DNA of 64,000 nt from Citrus sinensis (lineage: Eukaryota; Streptophyta; Magnoliopsida; Sapindales; Rutaceae): contig NC_068558.1 in NCBI RefSeq assembly GCF_022201045.2, positions 2,294,001 through 2,358,000 on the forward strand, read 5' to 3'. Positions 1 to 11,360 of the stretch are shown here, piece by piece (within the stretch, counting starts at the first letter, position 1; every line of letters starts with the position of its first letter). The position numbers were made by a program, and so were the translations under genes. Under the pieces are notes generated by a model that saw only the letters and a list, made by a program, of their open reading frames with translations, had not been told where the DNA came from and did no database searches.

Positions 1-899
1 TGAAAAATATTAAAAACTTTTATACCATTTTGAAGATAGGTAACTTATGTATTTGATATAATGAACAGCGATCCTTCTTTCTTTTCAATTAATTAATTTT
101 TTTTCCGACCCATCAGGTTACCATCTTCTTCGTTTTAGAAAATAACCGACCTTATAGATTATTAACTGTTATTTTCTCTCCTCGCTTTTCTGTTAGTCAA
201 ACAGAGCAATTTGTTTTTTGGGCTGTCGAAGTGGAACTTCTGCTCGGTTAGCTATGCTAGTAAATGATAAATGATAAATGTTTAATTTCATCATCTATGC
301 TTGACTGCTATGAGTCTCTTAAGATTGATAATAGCATTATAAATCTTCATCCTGACTGGGTTTATGAGAGAACTAGAAATGTAATGATCATATATGTCTG
401 CCTCCATTTCGACAAGACTATATTTTGCTCTCACAAATCAACTTTGTTTCAGGAACTAGAAAATTATGTGGATTCTGTGAAATCATTTCAAATTTCTTGA
501 TCATTTGTTTATCCGGTCTTATTAAACTATGTTCTGCTATGTGTGTTAGGTCATATTATCAGATGACGGTTGTATAATTTCTAGAATATAATTTTCAGGT
601 GCTAGGTTTTAGAATCGGGAATGATTTCAGATAATTAATAACTGAAGGGATTCATTTTACTACTACTATGTGATGAAAACTTGAAGTTGAAATAACATAA
701 TGGGAATAATTGAGACAACATAACATAGAGCCTTAATAAGATAAGATAATCAAAAGAGTCTCGGACCCATTTCTTTTACCCTCAAACTGGCGAGGAAAAA
801 AGACGGATTCACATTATAAAAGCTGACGAACTTGGTTCATCTGAACAATAAGCTACATTGTAACGCTATCTGTAACGTGACTGCTAAATTACTTTCATT
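1..899. other. Intergenic DNA, no gene resolved
   Basis: No recognisable gene was found. A 78-codon ORF at 264-500 has no recognisable domain. A short open stretch at about 203-261 is preceded by an AG and ends at TGA; it could be the last exon of a plus-strand gene lying left of the window, but nothing identifies it. The right part is the 3' flank of the minus-strand NPF gene. Confidence 0.4.
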
Positions 900-3800
900 T
901 CAAGGTCCTGTTGAACTGTACTTGTAGCGGGCGGCCCAGAAGAGAAAATGCAAGAAGTTAAGGCCACCGAGTATGCACATCAACCAGTAGAACCTCTCAA
1001 GGTGATAGTGATTCAAGTTGCTGCCAAAAAGCCATGGTGTGTGCCGATAAGTACTGGTGATATTATTGACAATTGATACAAGCACTGTGCTGAAGTAGTA
1101 TCCCATGGCCAGTGAGGCCCATGAAAGAGACGTGGCCAAAGACCTCATACTCAATGGGGCGTCTGTGAAGAAGAATTCCATCATGCCAGCTAAGGTGAAT
1201 AGATCAGCAGATCCTAGGAACAAGTACTGCAAGGCCACCCAAAGGAAGGTGATGGGTAGAGGTTCAGAAGAATTAACTAGACCTGAATTGACTGCCACTC
1301 TCTTTCGCTTGATTTCTACCAGAGCTGCCACAGCCATGGCCACAATAGAGAGTATTAGTCCTGTCCCAATTCGTTGTAGATGAGTAATCCCCATTTCAGT
1401 TTTGGTTACTTTTCTTGCAAAGGGAATGATAACATGATTATAAACCGGTGCAAGAATCAAGATGAAGATGACAGGGAACACTGGGAGAGAAGCTGGCGGG
1501 ACTTTTAATGAGCCAAGCTTGGTATTCATGGTTGCCGCTTGCTGGACCGAAAAGGTAGATAGCTGAGCAAGACAGCAGTTTAACATTATGGTAGACATGA
1601 AGATCGGGAAAATCTTAAAAACTATTTTGACCTCTTCTACTTCCTTTACTGTACATTGTACAATTGGGTAGGCAGGGTTGTTTCTCAATGCTCTATTGAG
1701 AAATTTGATATCTTCTGTTGGTTTCTGACTTGGCACCTTTTCTTTAACATTACTATTTCCCTCATCCCTGCTTTCATTTGAACAGGTTGGACTTGAGTGC
1801 ACTTCCGTTACAGCATTGCTAGAATTCTTAGATTTGCAGGTATTAAAAATCGCTGCGGTTAGAACCTGTAGGACCGGAATGAGAGAGGGTTATTTAGCCG
1901 TTGTTCAATTTCCATGACACCAACTTTGCAAATTACAGTGCTTGATTGATAGGTTTTCTGAATTTTACCTTGACGATGGTGGTAATCGGACATCCAGTGG
2001 GAATTTTGTTCCTGTAAAAGGGAGAGCCAAGGAGAAATATTGGGATGGAGAGCAGAATTGTTGCAGTGGAAATCCCAAAACCCCATTGCCAGCCTTTGTT
2101 GTCTTCAATCCAGACCACGAAAGTGACGGCAATAAGAGCTCCACTAGATAGACAGAATACGTAGTAGTTGAAAAATGCTGATCTCTGCTTCCTTCCCAGT
2201 TGGGTTGTCTCATCATATTGCTCGGCTCCATGTGGAGCAAGTGAACCTTTTATTCCTCCAACCCCCAGAGCCACAAGATACAGACCTGCAAACAACATCA
2301 CTGCTTTCCCGCCTTCAACTTCCCGGCATGAAGCGATACCATCCTCTAGAACACAGGTTGGTGGTTTCAATGAGCGTGTATGAGCTTGGACTGTTAGTAA
2401 TAGCAGACCCTGTTGTTTAAAATCAGTTAAGACATGTAAAATTATATTTGAATTATGGAACAAAAAGAACAAAATAATCTAGTATCTTATTCTGTAAGTC
2501 TCCGGAATAGATTCACATTTGATCGGAGTGTGGCAGATCATTCACCATCAATTGGTCACAAACTCTGAAAACAGCGGCAGAAAGTTTGAATTCCACATGA
2601 ATTTTTCGTCTTATAGCTCGAGCGATACTTCTCACATAGAACTTTCTAGTCACACGGTATCACCTAAGACTACTGACATTTGGAGAGCACTTTACTTCAC
2701 ATTTAGGAAATTTGTTTTCTTGCACCTACTTAACTTCGGAAAAGGGTAATGGCTGCGGACTGCAGAATCTGCGGGACCGAGCCCTGAGTATGATTGGACA
2801 ATGCTTGTAAAATATGTGTGTGTATAAGTACGTACGCTCTTTTTAGAAAGTAGATTCGATGTTAAATTAATAATAAGTTATCATTTATTTTAATAAAGTA
2901 AGGATCAAATAAGAAGATTAAAAATATATATATATACTCTAATATAGCGTGTTTTTTCTTTTATTCTATTAATTTTTTTAATTTTATTTGGTTCTTATTT
3001 TATTAAAATGAGTAGAAAATTATAATAAGAGTATTCTGATTTTGTTAAAATAAAATGTCAGTAAAAAATAAAAAATATATATTTTAATATATTAATAGAT
3101 AAAAAATAAAAATTTTCGATATTAGCTGGCTTTTCTACGTTCCTATCGGAGACAAAGCCATGTTCTTGAGACATTGATTTTAATTTATATCTAGAACTAT
3201 TTGTGGGGCTGGATTTGTATGATATATATTGCTAATTAACACATGGAAGCCACATGATTAGCACATGCCCTGATGGATCCTAGTCATTGTATGGTTCGTT
3301 TTCTAGGATAGAGAACCCAAGAGATGCAATAGTGATGAGTCCTGCCCACTGGTCTTTGTCTTTCTCTTAAAAGAGACTCGACAGAATCAACAATTGGTGC
3401 ATTCATGCAACTTGCACTGATGGTCGGTGGCGGCTACTATGAATTAATTATCAGATTCCCAGTCCTGACATTAATGTTGAGAAGACTCTAGATAACAATT
3501 GGTCATAACATATGCTAGCAGTATCTGTATGAGGCATGATAGTCGGATGAAAATAGACAACCCTAACTTATTAGTAAGAAATTAGCAAAAATACAAGAAG
3601 TTAAAAAGTTTGATCCTAACAAAAAACTTACCATGAATTCTATTGCCGCACTTATGACGTAGATGCGGTAGGTGGTGAAGAAAGCATCTGCTAAAAAGCC
3701 ACCAAATAGAGCAAGGAGGAAGGCTGTGCCCATGAAATTGGTAACAATGTTTGCAGAGCTGGATGGTGAAAAATGCATGAACTTTGAAAGATACAGCACA

Positions 3801-4170
3801 AGGTTGCTTGCATTGGCCAGGTATGCTAGATTCTCCAGTACCTCCACAGCTTTTCGACAATATAGCAATTCTAATCAGTAAGCCTCATGATTCTAGTGCT
3901 TATTCATATCAACATGCAAATATATTATTTCTCTTAATATATAAATTCTTTTACAATAAAGTATGATTGTTTGACGGACGCAGCAGCTAAAGTTTTTACA
4001 TTATGGTAAGCCCGTGACAAAACGGTGGAAAAGGTGCTTTAGTAAATAGGAAAAATATACCGACCCAAGACAAAACAAGCAGCAAGCATGCCACCATGAC
4101 GGCCTCTCAGGGCAGGTTTATTCCTCCAGTCTACATAACCTTCCCATGTGTTTAGCTGGCATATCCCGTC
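900..4170 (-). CDS. NRT1/PTR FAMILY (NPF) transporter, NPF4-like; 5' end unresolved
   Basis: Proton-coupled carrier of the major facilitator superfamily, expected in a cell membrane; NPF4 members carry nitrate, abscisic acid or gibberellin, so the substrate here is open. Deduced exons, in transcription order, are 4065-4170, 3632-3849, 1969-2409 and 900-1865. They join in frame to about 576 residues, near the usual 580-600. The first exon gives a GYVDWRNKPALRGRHGGM stretch, and exon 2 is the 218-nt exon typical of the family. Exon 2 must start at 3849 (AAAAG|CT), because the nearer AG at 3870 would insert seven residues before the conserved VEVLENLAYLANASN. The ExxE motif reads EVLEN, with N instead of K or R. 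The frame is closed by TAG just upstream of 4170, so a short first exon with the ATG lies further upstream; I could not place it. A TATATAAG-like box lies near 4357-4365. Family certain, subfamily likely. Confidence 0.85.
2410..3631. repeat. Long NPF intron carrying a small inverted repeat (MITE-like)
   Basis: The 1.2 kb intron of the NPF4-like gene is unusually long for the family. Around 2870-3040 two AT-rich arms (…AATAAGTTATCATTTATTTT… and its approximate reverse complement …TTTTATTAAAATGAG…TTATAATAAG) face each other across a short loop. This suits a decayed MITE inserted in the intron. No target duplication was resolved. Confidence 0.45.
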
Positions 4171-7165
4171 CTACAAAATGACCCAAAGAGGTGATAAACC
4201 ATGCCAAGATACGATTAAGGGAAGAGAAACAAGAGATAAAAGACAGAATCCCACCATTGTAATATCTAATTTTAGAACTTTTTGTTGAACTTCGAGTTAT
4301 AGAGGACCTTATGAAGAATTTCCCGAACAACCTAGTTTGCTAGTAGTATGTGGAGTCTTATATACATAGACAATAGATTGAGAAATTGGGGGTCCAATAG
4401 GCTGTAGAGAAAGGTCTAGACTTATTGAAAATGACTATTCATTTTCCTTTTAATTTGCAAAGCTTGACATTTTGTACACATGAGAGAGAAAGGGAATACT
4501 TGGTCAGAATGAGACCTGAAACGGAAAGAGAGAATTAAAGTTAAACAAGGAAGCAATATACTACTATGATTAATGAGCTACATGTGACTTGAAATGGTAA
4601 TGCTAATCATGAAAATAACTCTAATGAAATAATATAATTTTCTCTAAAGCTAAGTATACAGGTGTAAGAATGTGATTATCCTCCAAGATATTGGAACTTG
4701 GTGTTGGACGAATTCCAGGATAAACTGTGCAATATGTACTTGTCAATGTAGATGGATAGCACAAAATGAGATATAAATTAAACAAAGCCAAGTTAGTGGA
4801 CTAGATTAAATCATATCATAATGGTATATTCTTGTGCTTGAAGATAGAAACTAAATCTTTTAGCTTTTTAGATATGCCCCATATCCATACGCGAATGTAC
4901 AATCTGTCACCCTGGTAGTGGGAACACCACTGAGTGTTAAAGGCTATCTAATCCCCAGAGATCAATAATTTGTCTACTTACACCATCTTTGTATTATCCT
5001 AATATGGCCTTTCCTAACATATATAGAATGATGTATGTTTATTATTTTTATTTTTAATATATATACAATCCTAACATGAACCTGTAATTCTATTTATCCA
5101 TTTCTTTAATGAAATCAAGCGCATCAGTAATTTTATCATTTGGCTCTATTCTATTCATCTGATCATCTTTCTTTCATGTTCTTGCTGCACAATGATATTG
5201 GACTGTATTGTTTCTTTATGGTTAAGTACCCATGCGGTAGACGAACTATTGTCTTCCGCCATTGTCCGGTAGAGTCGGTTGCCTTTGTGGGCCACCTGAA
5301 ATTCCTTAATTCCCTTTTCAATCAAATATGTGAATATGACATTCCGGATAGGTTGTTGGTCCATGAGATCTCCAAATTGAGTGGCTAATATCCTAATTAA
5401 GGGGTCCTACTAAACAAGCATTTACTTCCATTTATTGTTACCCCGGGCCTGTATTAGTTTTACGCTTGTGCATGCAGAAATGATTAACATTTCGGTTCAA
5501 GAGAACTCTCATGAGAAGAAAGGATTAACATTTTATTACTGCAAAGCATAAACCAAAAAAGATTACTAAAGGAAAAAATAGCTGCAGGCCAATCACCAAT
5601 GTTATGGCACTGTGGCACGGAAACCTTCTACATTCAAATAAGTAAACGCTAAAGTTCTAAACCAACAGCATGATGATTGGATAAATGGTGCAAGTGCATG
5701 GACCAGTTTAATTTTGTGCTTCTTTGCTCATACGGTGATACTATTGGAATAAATAATGGAATAATTAATCCCTTGGCTTTTCTGTTGCCAGCGGATCATA
5801 TTCCGGAGAGCTTATTACCCCCACCGTATGATTTGAAAGTTGAGTTGAAAGTGATTTTGTTTTCAAAGCAGGTTATATTCTGATTCTTCCTTCTTCCTTC
5901 TTCCTTCTTGCAGATTGTAGGATCTCCGAGAAATTAATTAGTGACTTTTCATATAGAAGAATATTAGAATTTTTTCCGGAAGAAAATTCAATGAATATGT
6001 AAAAGTTACTTAGACATGCAGCTTCTATGATTGCATAACTGATATTCGTTCCAGTTTGACTAATGTTTATTTGCTGTGAAGTAAGTGGTAGCAATAACTC
6101 TAGCTTATGAAACGCCTTTTAGCATCCCACATGGACTAATTGGGAGCATTTGGTGATAGATTTCTATCCGTTCGCCGTCACACTTATTGATTGAGATTGC
6201 TGGGTTGCTGAGAGTTACCAAGTTAATGATTAATTATTTCTACACATCTTATAATTAAGATTTAAGAAGCATGCAGCTGCATGATCTTTGTGGCCCATAA
6301 AGTCAGCTCCTGGAAAACTGAATGATGCCCATCAAAACTTGAGATCGGCAAGTTAATGTGCTTGCCTGTAGGTCCATTGGTATGTGAAGTGAGAGATTAC
6401 TAAAACAAGAAACTAATAATTCATCTCTAGACTGTTCAAGTCTCCTCACAAGGAAAACAAAAGGTCAAATAAATTAAAAAAAAACATGGTTTATATGTGG
6501 TTGTGTGTGTGTGTGGTGGAGTAAGGGTGGCCAACATCAAAGGCTAGGAAAAATTTGTCCCTCCTGCTACATTTTGAGAATGAGAATGAGAATGTGCTTT
6601 ACCTGATGCAGAAGTATTTCAATTGAAGTTTTTGAACTTTTATATCGTCCTGGTTTCACGATTAAAACAGTTGGGAAATTTTCTGGGTATAGTAATAGTA
6701 GTGGTAATGCAGGCATATTTTAGGAAATTTACCTCACTTATATTTAGTGGATTACCATTTTTGACGAGGCAAGTATGAAAGTGATGCGCAACTTTCCAGC
6801 ACTTGGGCGGTTGGGCCATTTAAGTCTTACCTTAGGCTTTTGAACCATCAAAGTCTTTTGTCTTAGCCCATTAAAATGCTGGGGACAGCTCATTGCACTC
6901 CAACATGTGTACCACGGGCTTCCTCTTTTTTGGGGGAAGTGGTAATAATTTTTAATACTATGTTACAACTTCATTACAATTATAATAGATAATGAAAGAA
7001 AAATACCTGGAGAAGGCTGCCCAAAAGATTTACCTTTAGGACCTTTCCAAACCAAAAAAAAAAAGAAGATGATTTATCTCAAGGCACCATTTGGTATTTT
7101 GTCAAAAATGGATATGAAATAAAAATTCTAATTATTAGGAAAAAGCTAATTGGTGTTGGTAAATA
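4171..7165. other. Upstream region of the NPF4-like gene, gene-free
   Basis: About 3 kb of AT-rich DNA. It should contain the promoter and missing first exon of the minus-strand NPF gene in its left part. ORFs of 60-80 codons at 5140-5388, 5155-5364 and 5677-5883 show no family features and no splice context. A TTCCTTC triplication lies near 5886-5908. No other gene is supported. Confidence 0.45.
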
Positions 7166-7468
7166 GGGGTGGGCAAATTCGGGTTCGAATCGATTTCAGA
7201 TCAACTCAATTGAGTTTCGAGTTAATAGAGTTAGGAAAAATGTAACCCGAATTTAACCTGAACATGTAATCCAATTTGAAATCATTAATTTGTGTTTGTG
7301 TGTGCTTGGATTTCTTCACATTTTCGAGTCAGATCGGGTATCAGGATCATGATCCAATTTGGCCAACCTGATTGGGGTTAGGCTCTTCATCCGAAACCGA
7401 TCCAAACCTAATTTTTTTGGATCGCATTGGGTGGTTGGATTGGTTCTCATTGGGTCATTTGCCCACCC
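7166..7468. mobile_element. MITE with GGGGTGGGCAAA termini
   Basis: The left end begins GGGGTGGGCAAATTCGGG and the right end closes with TCATTTGCCCACCC, its near reverse complement. The interior is rich in GGTTCGAAT/GATCCAA-like motifs and has no ORF. About 300 bp, non-coding, so non-autonomous. hAT-like by the short terminal repeats, but a clean target duplication was not seen. Confidence 0.55.
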
Positions 7469-7747
7469 TTAGTGGTAAACATCACTAACCATTAATTGAA
7501 AAATGAATTGTTAGCATTTTTAGAAGTACTTTTTATTAAAAATCATAAAATTAATTAGTTTTACTATCACAAGCAAACTACAAAGTGTTTGTTAAATATT
7601 TTGACAATTGAATTACAAAAAAGTCTTGAGCACTCTTAGAGCACTACAAATTTTTCATTCACTCATTACCACATATATGTTTCAACCAATCATAATTATA
7701 TACATAAGTATTAAATGGATAAGAATAAATACTCTAAGAATATTATA

Positions 7748-8451
7748 GGGAGATTGCCAATTTTTCCCCTACAATAATCAACATATACCATTTTTCTCCC
7801 TGTTGTTTTTATTCCCCCTTGACGGCATAAGTTTACAATATTACCCTTATTTTCAACTACTCTTTTATTTTCATTTATTATAAATTAAATAATCACATGA
7901 ATAGAAACTAAATAAAAAATGAAGCATTAAAAATAAGAAATATATGTTTTGATATGAGAAAAAAATTAATAATAAAATTTTTTTCTTGTACTTATTTATT
8001 TTGTGAAAATTTTCTTATAATAAATATATAAGAAAGTTATTATAAAATGATAAAAAACTTATTATAAGAAAATTTGAATGACAAATAAAAATTTATTATA
8101 AGATAAATAATAAAATAGTTTACCTATACTTTTTACATTTAATTTTAAAATATTACAAAATGTTTATTATAAGAAAATGTTCACAAAATAAATAATTACA
8201 AGAAAAAAATTTATTATTAATTTTTTTACTCATATCAAAACATATATTTCTTATTTTTAATACTTAATTTTTTATTTAGTTCTATTCATGTAATTTATTT
8301 AATTTAAAATAAATGTAAATAAAAGAGTAATTAAAAATAAGGGTAATATTGTAAACTTATGTTTATCAAGGAGATTTTTTGCCATTATAAAAACAGTAAT
8401 GGGATAAATAGTATATGTTAATTACTGTAGGGGGAAAAGTGGCAATCCCCC
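7748..8451. mobile_element. Mutator-like MITE with long terminal inverted repeats and 9-bp target duplication
   Basis: Two arms of roughly 350 bp are near reverse complements. The left starts GGGAGATTGCCAATTTTTCC and the right reads inward GGGGGATTGCCACTTTTCC; both continue with CATATAC and AAGTTTACAATATTACCC. The flanks carry the same 9-mer AATATTATA at 7739-7747 and 8452-8460. A 9-bp duplication with long inverted repeats is the Mutator superfamily pattern. There is no transposase ORF. The nearly full palindrome could fold into a long hairpin RNA. Confidence 0.8.
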
Positions 8452-8460
8452 AATATTATA

Positions 8461-9090
8461 ATCTTCTCGTGAGTTACACAAAACCAAAATGATTGAGTTT
8501 AGTTCACCATTACAAAGATTGTTATGTTTTCCAGTTAAATTTGGAAAAGTAAAACCTGAAATGTGTAAGACACTTGTTCGTCCTCTAGACTAAACTCATC
8601 TGTGAGGTTAAGGCTTGATTCAACATATAAAGTGAGGTCATAAGGATTCTGCTCCTCTTCTCAATATTCTTGCGGGGGTCAGTTGCGGTTTTTTGTCAAT
8701 TGGATTTTTTCTCATTTTCTTTAAAAATATAAAGGCCAATGTATATTCGTGTTGTTTTTATACCTTATCAGGGACTGACTTGTGGAACACGACAGTCTCA
8801 AAGACATAAGTGACAAGAAAGAAGCCCAATATATATAGACCCTGGACCATTCGCACCCATTTGAAACTTAAGTTTGGATTTTTTAGACTTAGACCATGGG
8901 CCACTTGTACGGCCTAGGTTGGGCAGAGTAGGAACCATAGTATAAGTAAACAAATCTTACGGCCACCAATTAAAAAGAAATTATCGTGGGTTACTGCATT
9001 TACTAAACGAAAATTGGAATGAGTTAGAATTAAAATGGATAGGGATTGAAATAGGTTGAAATTAGAATAGAGAATAGGAATAAAAACTAA
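8461..9090. other. Intergenic DNA, nothing recognised
   Basis: Low-complexity AT-rich sequence with a short unremarkable minus-strand ORF (8914-9102). No gene or repeat boundary was identified. Confidence 0.4.
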
Positions 9091-9466
9091 GAGCATTTTC
9101 AAAAGTCTCTATAAATTTTATTCTTTAAATATTTATTTGCTTACTTATGTGGCAAATAGAAGGGTGAAAAAATATGATATTCTCTAAAAGATTTTTTAAA
9201 TAAAAATAAGTTAATATTATTTTAATCAAATAATTATTTTTTTAAAGGAAAAGTTAATATAAATTAAAACACTTCTGTCTTTTTCTTCAGTAAAAAGTAA
9301 TAAAATATAAACTGAAGAGGGAGAAAGCAACTCTCTAAATTGGAAGAGAGAGAATCATTTTTTATTTAAAGAATTTTAATTGGAGTGTTTTTTAGAGCTT
9401 TAAATATTGATGTGGCTCTTCAAATAAATAATAAAATCGTATTTAAGGAGTCTTTTAGTGATGCTC
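9091..9466. mobile_element. PIF/Harbinger (Tourist)-like MITE
   Basis: The left end is GAGCATTTTCAAAAGTCTCT and the right end is AGTCTTTTAGTGATGCTC, facing each other. TAA flanks both ends (9088-9090 and 9467-9469), the target duplication expected for PIF/Harbinger elements. The interior is AT-rich and non-coding. A related decayed copy in opposite orientation lies at about 13795-14158. Confidence 0.7.
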
Positions 9467-9469
9467 TAA

Positions 9470-10030
9470 GTTGTTTACTTGAACTGAAAAAATCAGAAGC
9501 AAAATGAATTGAATTATCATTAATGTGTTTACTTTATCTTGAAATCAGAATCGTAATAAGTTACATTGTAATAAATTATTAAAAAGTACTTAATGAACTA
9601 CTGTCATAATTATTATTTTTTATATTAATTATAGTGATTATTTATTCAAAAATTATTATTATTGTTATTATTATTATTATATCAATATATTAATTAATAA
9701 TATTATTAATAAATTGATTATAATAATTATATTAACAATTATTATAATAATATATTAATTAATCATAATAAATTTTTTGAATTAAGGACAAAATAGGTTT
9801 TTTGATTTTGTTGGGGGGGGGGGGGGGGGGGGAGCAAAATAGTCATTCATGGAAATGAGAGACTCATTCCCACCTCCCCTTAGAAATCAATCTCTCATTC
9901 TCATTTCCAAATAAGGGTGGGCCTCACGATTTCGGTTTTGATTCTCAACTCTATTTTGCGAAATAAACGTTGTCAATGATTTCAACTCTGGATTTCGATT
10001 CCCCAATTCAGAAAATAAACATACCATAAG
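9470..10030. mobile_element. Decayed AT-rich MITE with a G20 run
   Basis: The left side starts TTGTTTACTTGAACTGAAAA, and the right side near 9990-10030 reads as the reverse complement of TATGTTTATTTTCTGAATTG. The left-end sequence recurs inside the palindromic element at 20513-22012, so they share a family. A homopolymer of about 20 G occupies 9813-9832, and ATT trinucleotide runs fill the middle. Boundaries are approximate. Confidence 0.5.
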
Positions 10031-10911
10031 TTACAAAGTACCGATGATAGTCTCTATGTTGTTAATATATATAAGTTTTCTTCTTTTACATAATGCGAAG
10101 ACTTGGGTGTTTGAGTCAATTTGATAATGCTATGCTTTAGAAACAATCAGTTGTAAAGATAATCAATTAAACGTTTGATAAAATTTAGTTTTAAAAGTAC
10201 CGTTAGTTTTAAAAATAATAGTATGTGTTCAATAAAATCTTGTTGTTAAACTGTTGTAAGAATGTAAATAATTGAATTTGGCATGATGATAAATAAAATT
10301 TATTTACACAATTAGAAACATGTATATATGAATTTTTTTTATTATGTACATATAATAATTGCTAATAGAAATAATTTTTTTTATTATTAATTTTTTTATC
10401 TCAGCATAGTTGGAATAATAATAATAATAATATAAAATTAATAATATAAAATATTTATTTTTATTAGCAATAATAATAATAATATCTTTAAAGTTAATTA
10501 TTTTAGTTCTCAATTAATGAGGATAATTTTAGACTCTTTTAATGTATACGAGGATATATATAGAATTGTACTAAATATAAAATTGATTTTCAAAATCAGA
10601 TTTTGAAAAACTACTCATTTCTTACTTTTGAAAATCTAATTTTCTAATGTATCGAACATTAAAACTAACTTTTAAGTTTTTAAAATCACTTTTGATCAAG
10701 CAATCCCAAATAATGTTGGAATCTTATGGTTAGTCAAACTTATTTGGGAAACAATATAATTATCCTTATTGTATTTATATATTTTAGTGGGATTCTTTCC
10801 TAAAGAGTTTAGGTATCTATTTTGTAAATTATTTTTTAATGTGGGATTAAAAGTGGCATTCATAGGAATTATATTGGAAACAAATCAATATGTGAAGAGC
10901 AAGACAGTTTA
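10031..10911. other. AT-rich intergenic DNA
   Basis: Contains ATT/AAT microsatellite-like runs near 10375-10500. The minus-strand ORF at 10304-10513 (poly-Ile/Tyr/Lys) is a product of this low complexity. No gene seen. Confidence 0.4.
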
Positions 10912-11360
10912 GAGGTTGTTTGTTAAATATCTGAAGTCTGAAATTTTATTAATTTCATATATTTTCTAAAATATGCCTATTTGTTTTTTGGAACTTATGT
11001 CTGATTTTCAGACATTTACATCTGAATAGAAAAATAAACTTTTGTGACTTATATCTGATGGAAAAAGGTCTGAACGACAAGTAAATATTATATTCCAAAA
11101 ATATCTCTGTAAAATAACTTATTTCCTAAACTATAAAATCTAATTCTCTTTTTTTGTTTTAATTTAAAAGGACATAAATATCAAATAACAAAGTTTAAGA
11201 TGTTTTATATTATAAAAACAAACAAGATGTCACTTATATTCAGATATTTAAAAAAGAAAAATAAATATGTCATTCAGATTTTCATATTTAGACTCATTCA
11301 GACTTTAAAAAAATTCAGACTTATTTAAATTTCAGATAAAAAAACAAACGCTACCTTAGA
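10912..11360. mobile_element. hAT-like MITE
   Basis: Imperfect terminal inverted repeats: GAGGTTGTTTGTTAAATATC on the left, and AAAAAAACAAACGCTACCTT on the right (reverse complement AAGGTAGCGTTTGTTT). The interior repeats TCTGAA/TTCAGA motifs and has no ORF. About 450 bp. Superfamily assignment is tentative because the target duplication is unclear. Confidence 0.5.

Noticed and set aside
3632..3870. Acceptor at 3870 for exon 2 of the NPF4-like gene as the main form
   Set aside because: It adds seven residues absent from the family and gives 239 nt instead of the standard 218-nt exon; kept only as a possible alternative.
7175..7195. B-box-like GGTTCGAATC
   Set aside because: It lies inside a MITE, with no A box or cloverleaf around it.
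9813..9832. G20 run as a G-quadruplex regulatory site
   Set aside because: A plain homopolymer within a decayed MITE, far from any gene; likely slippage.
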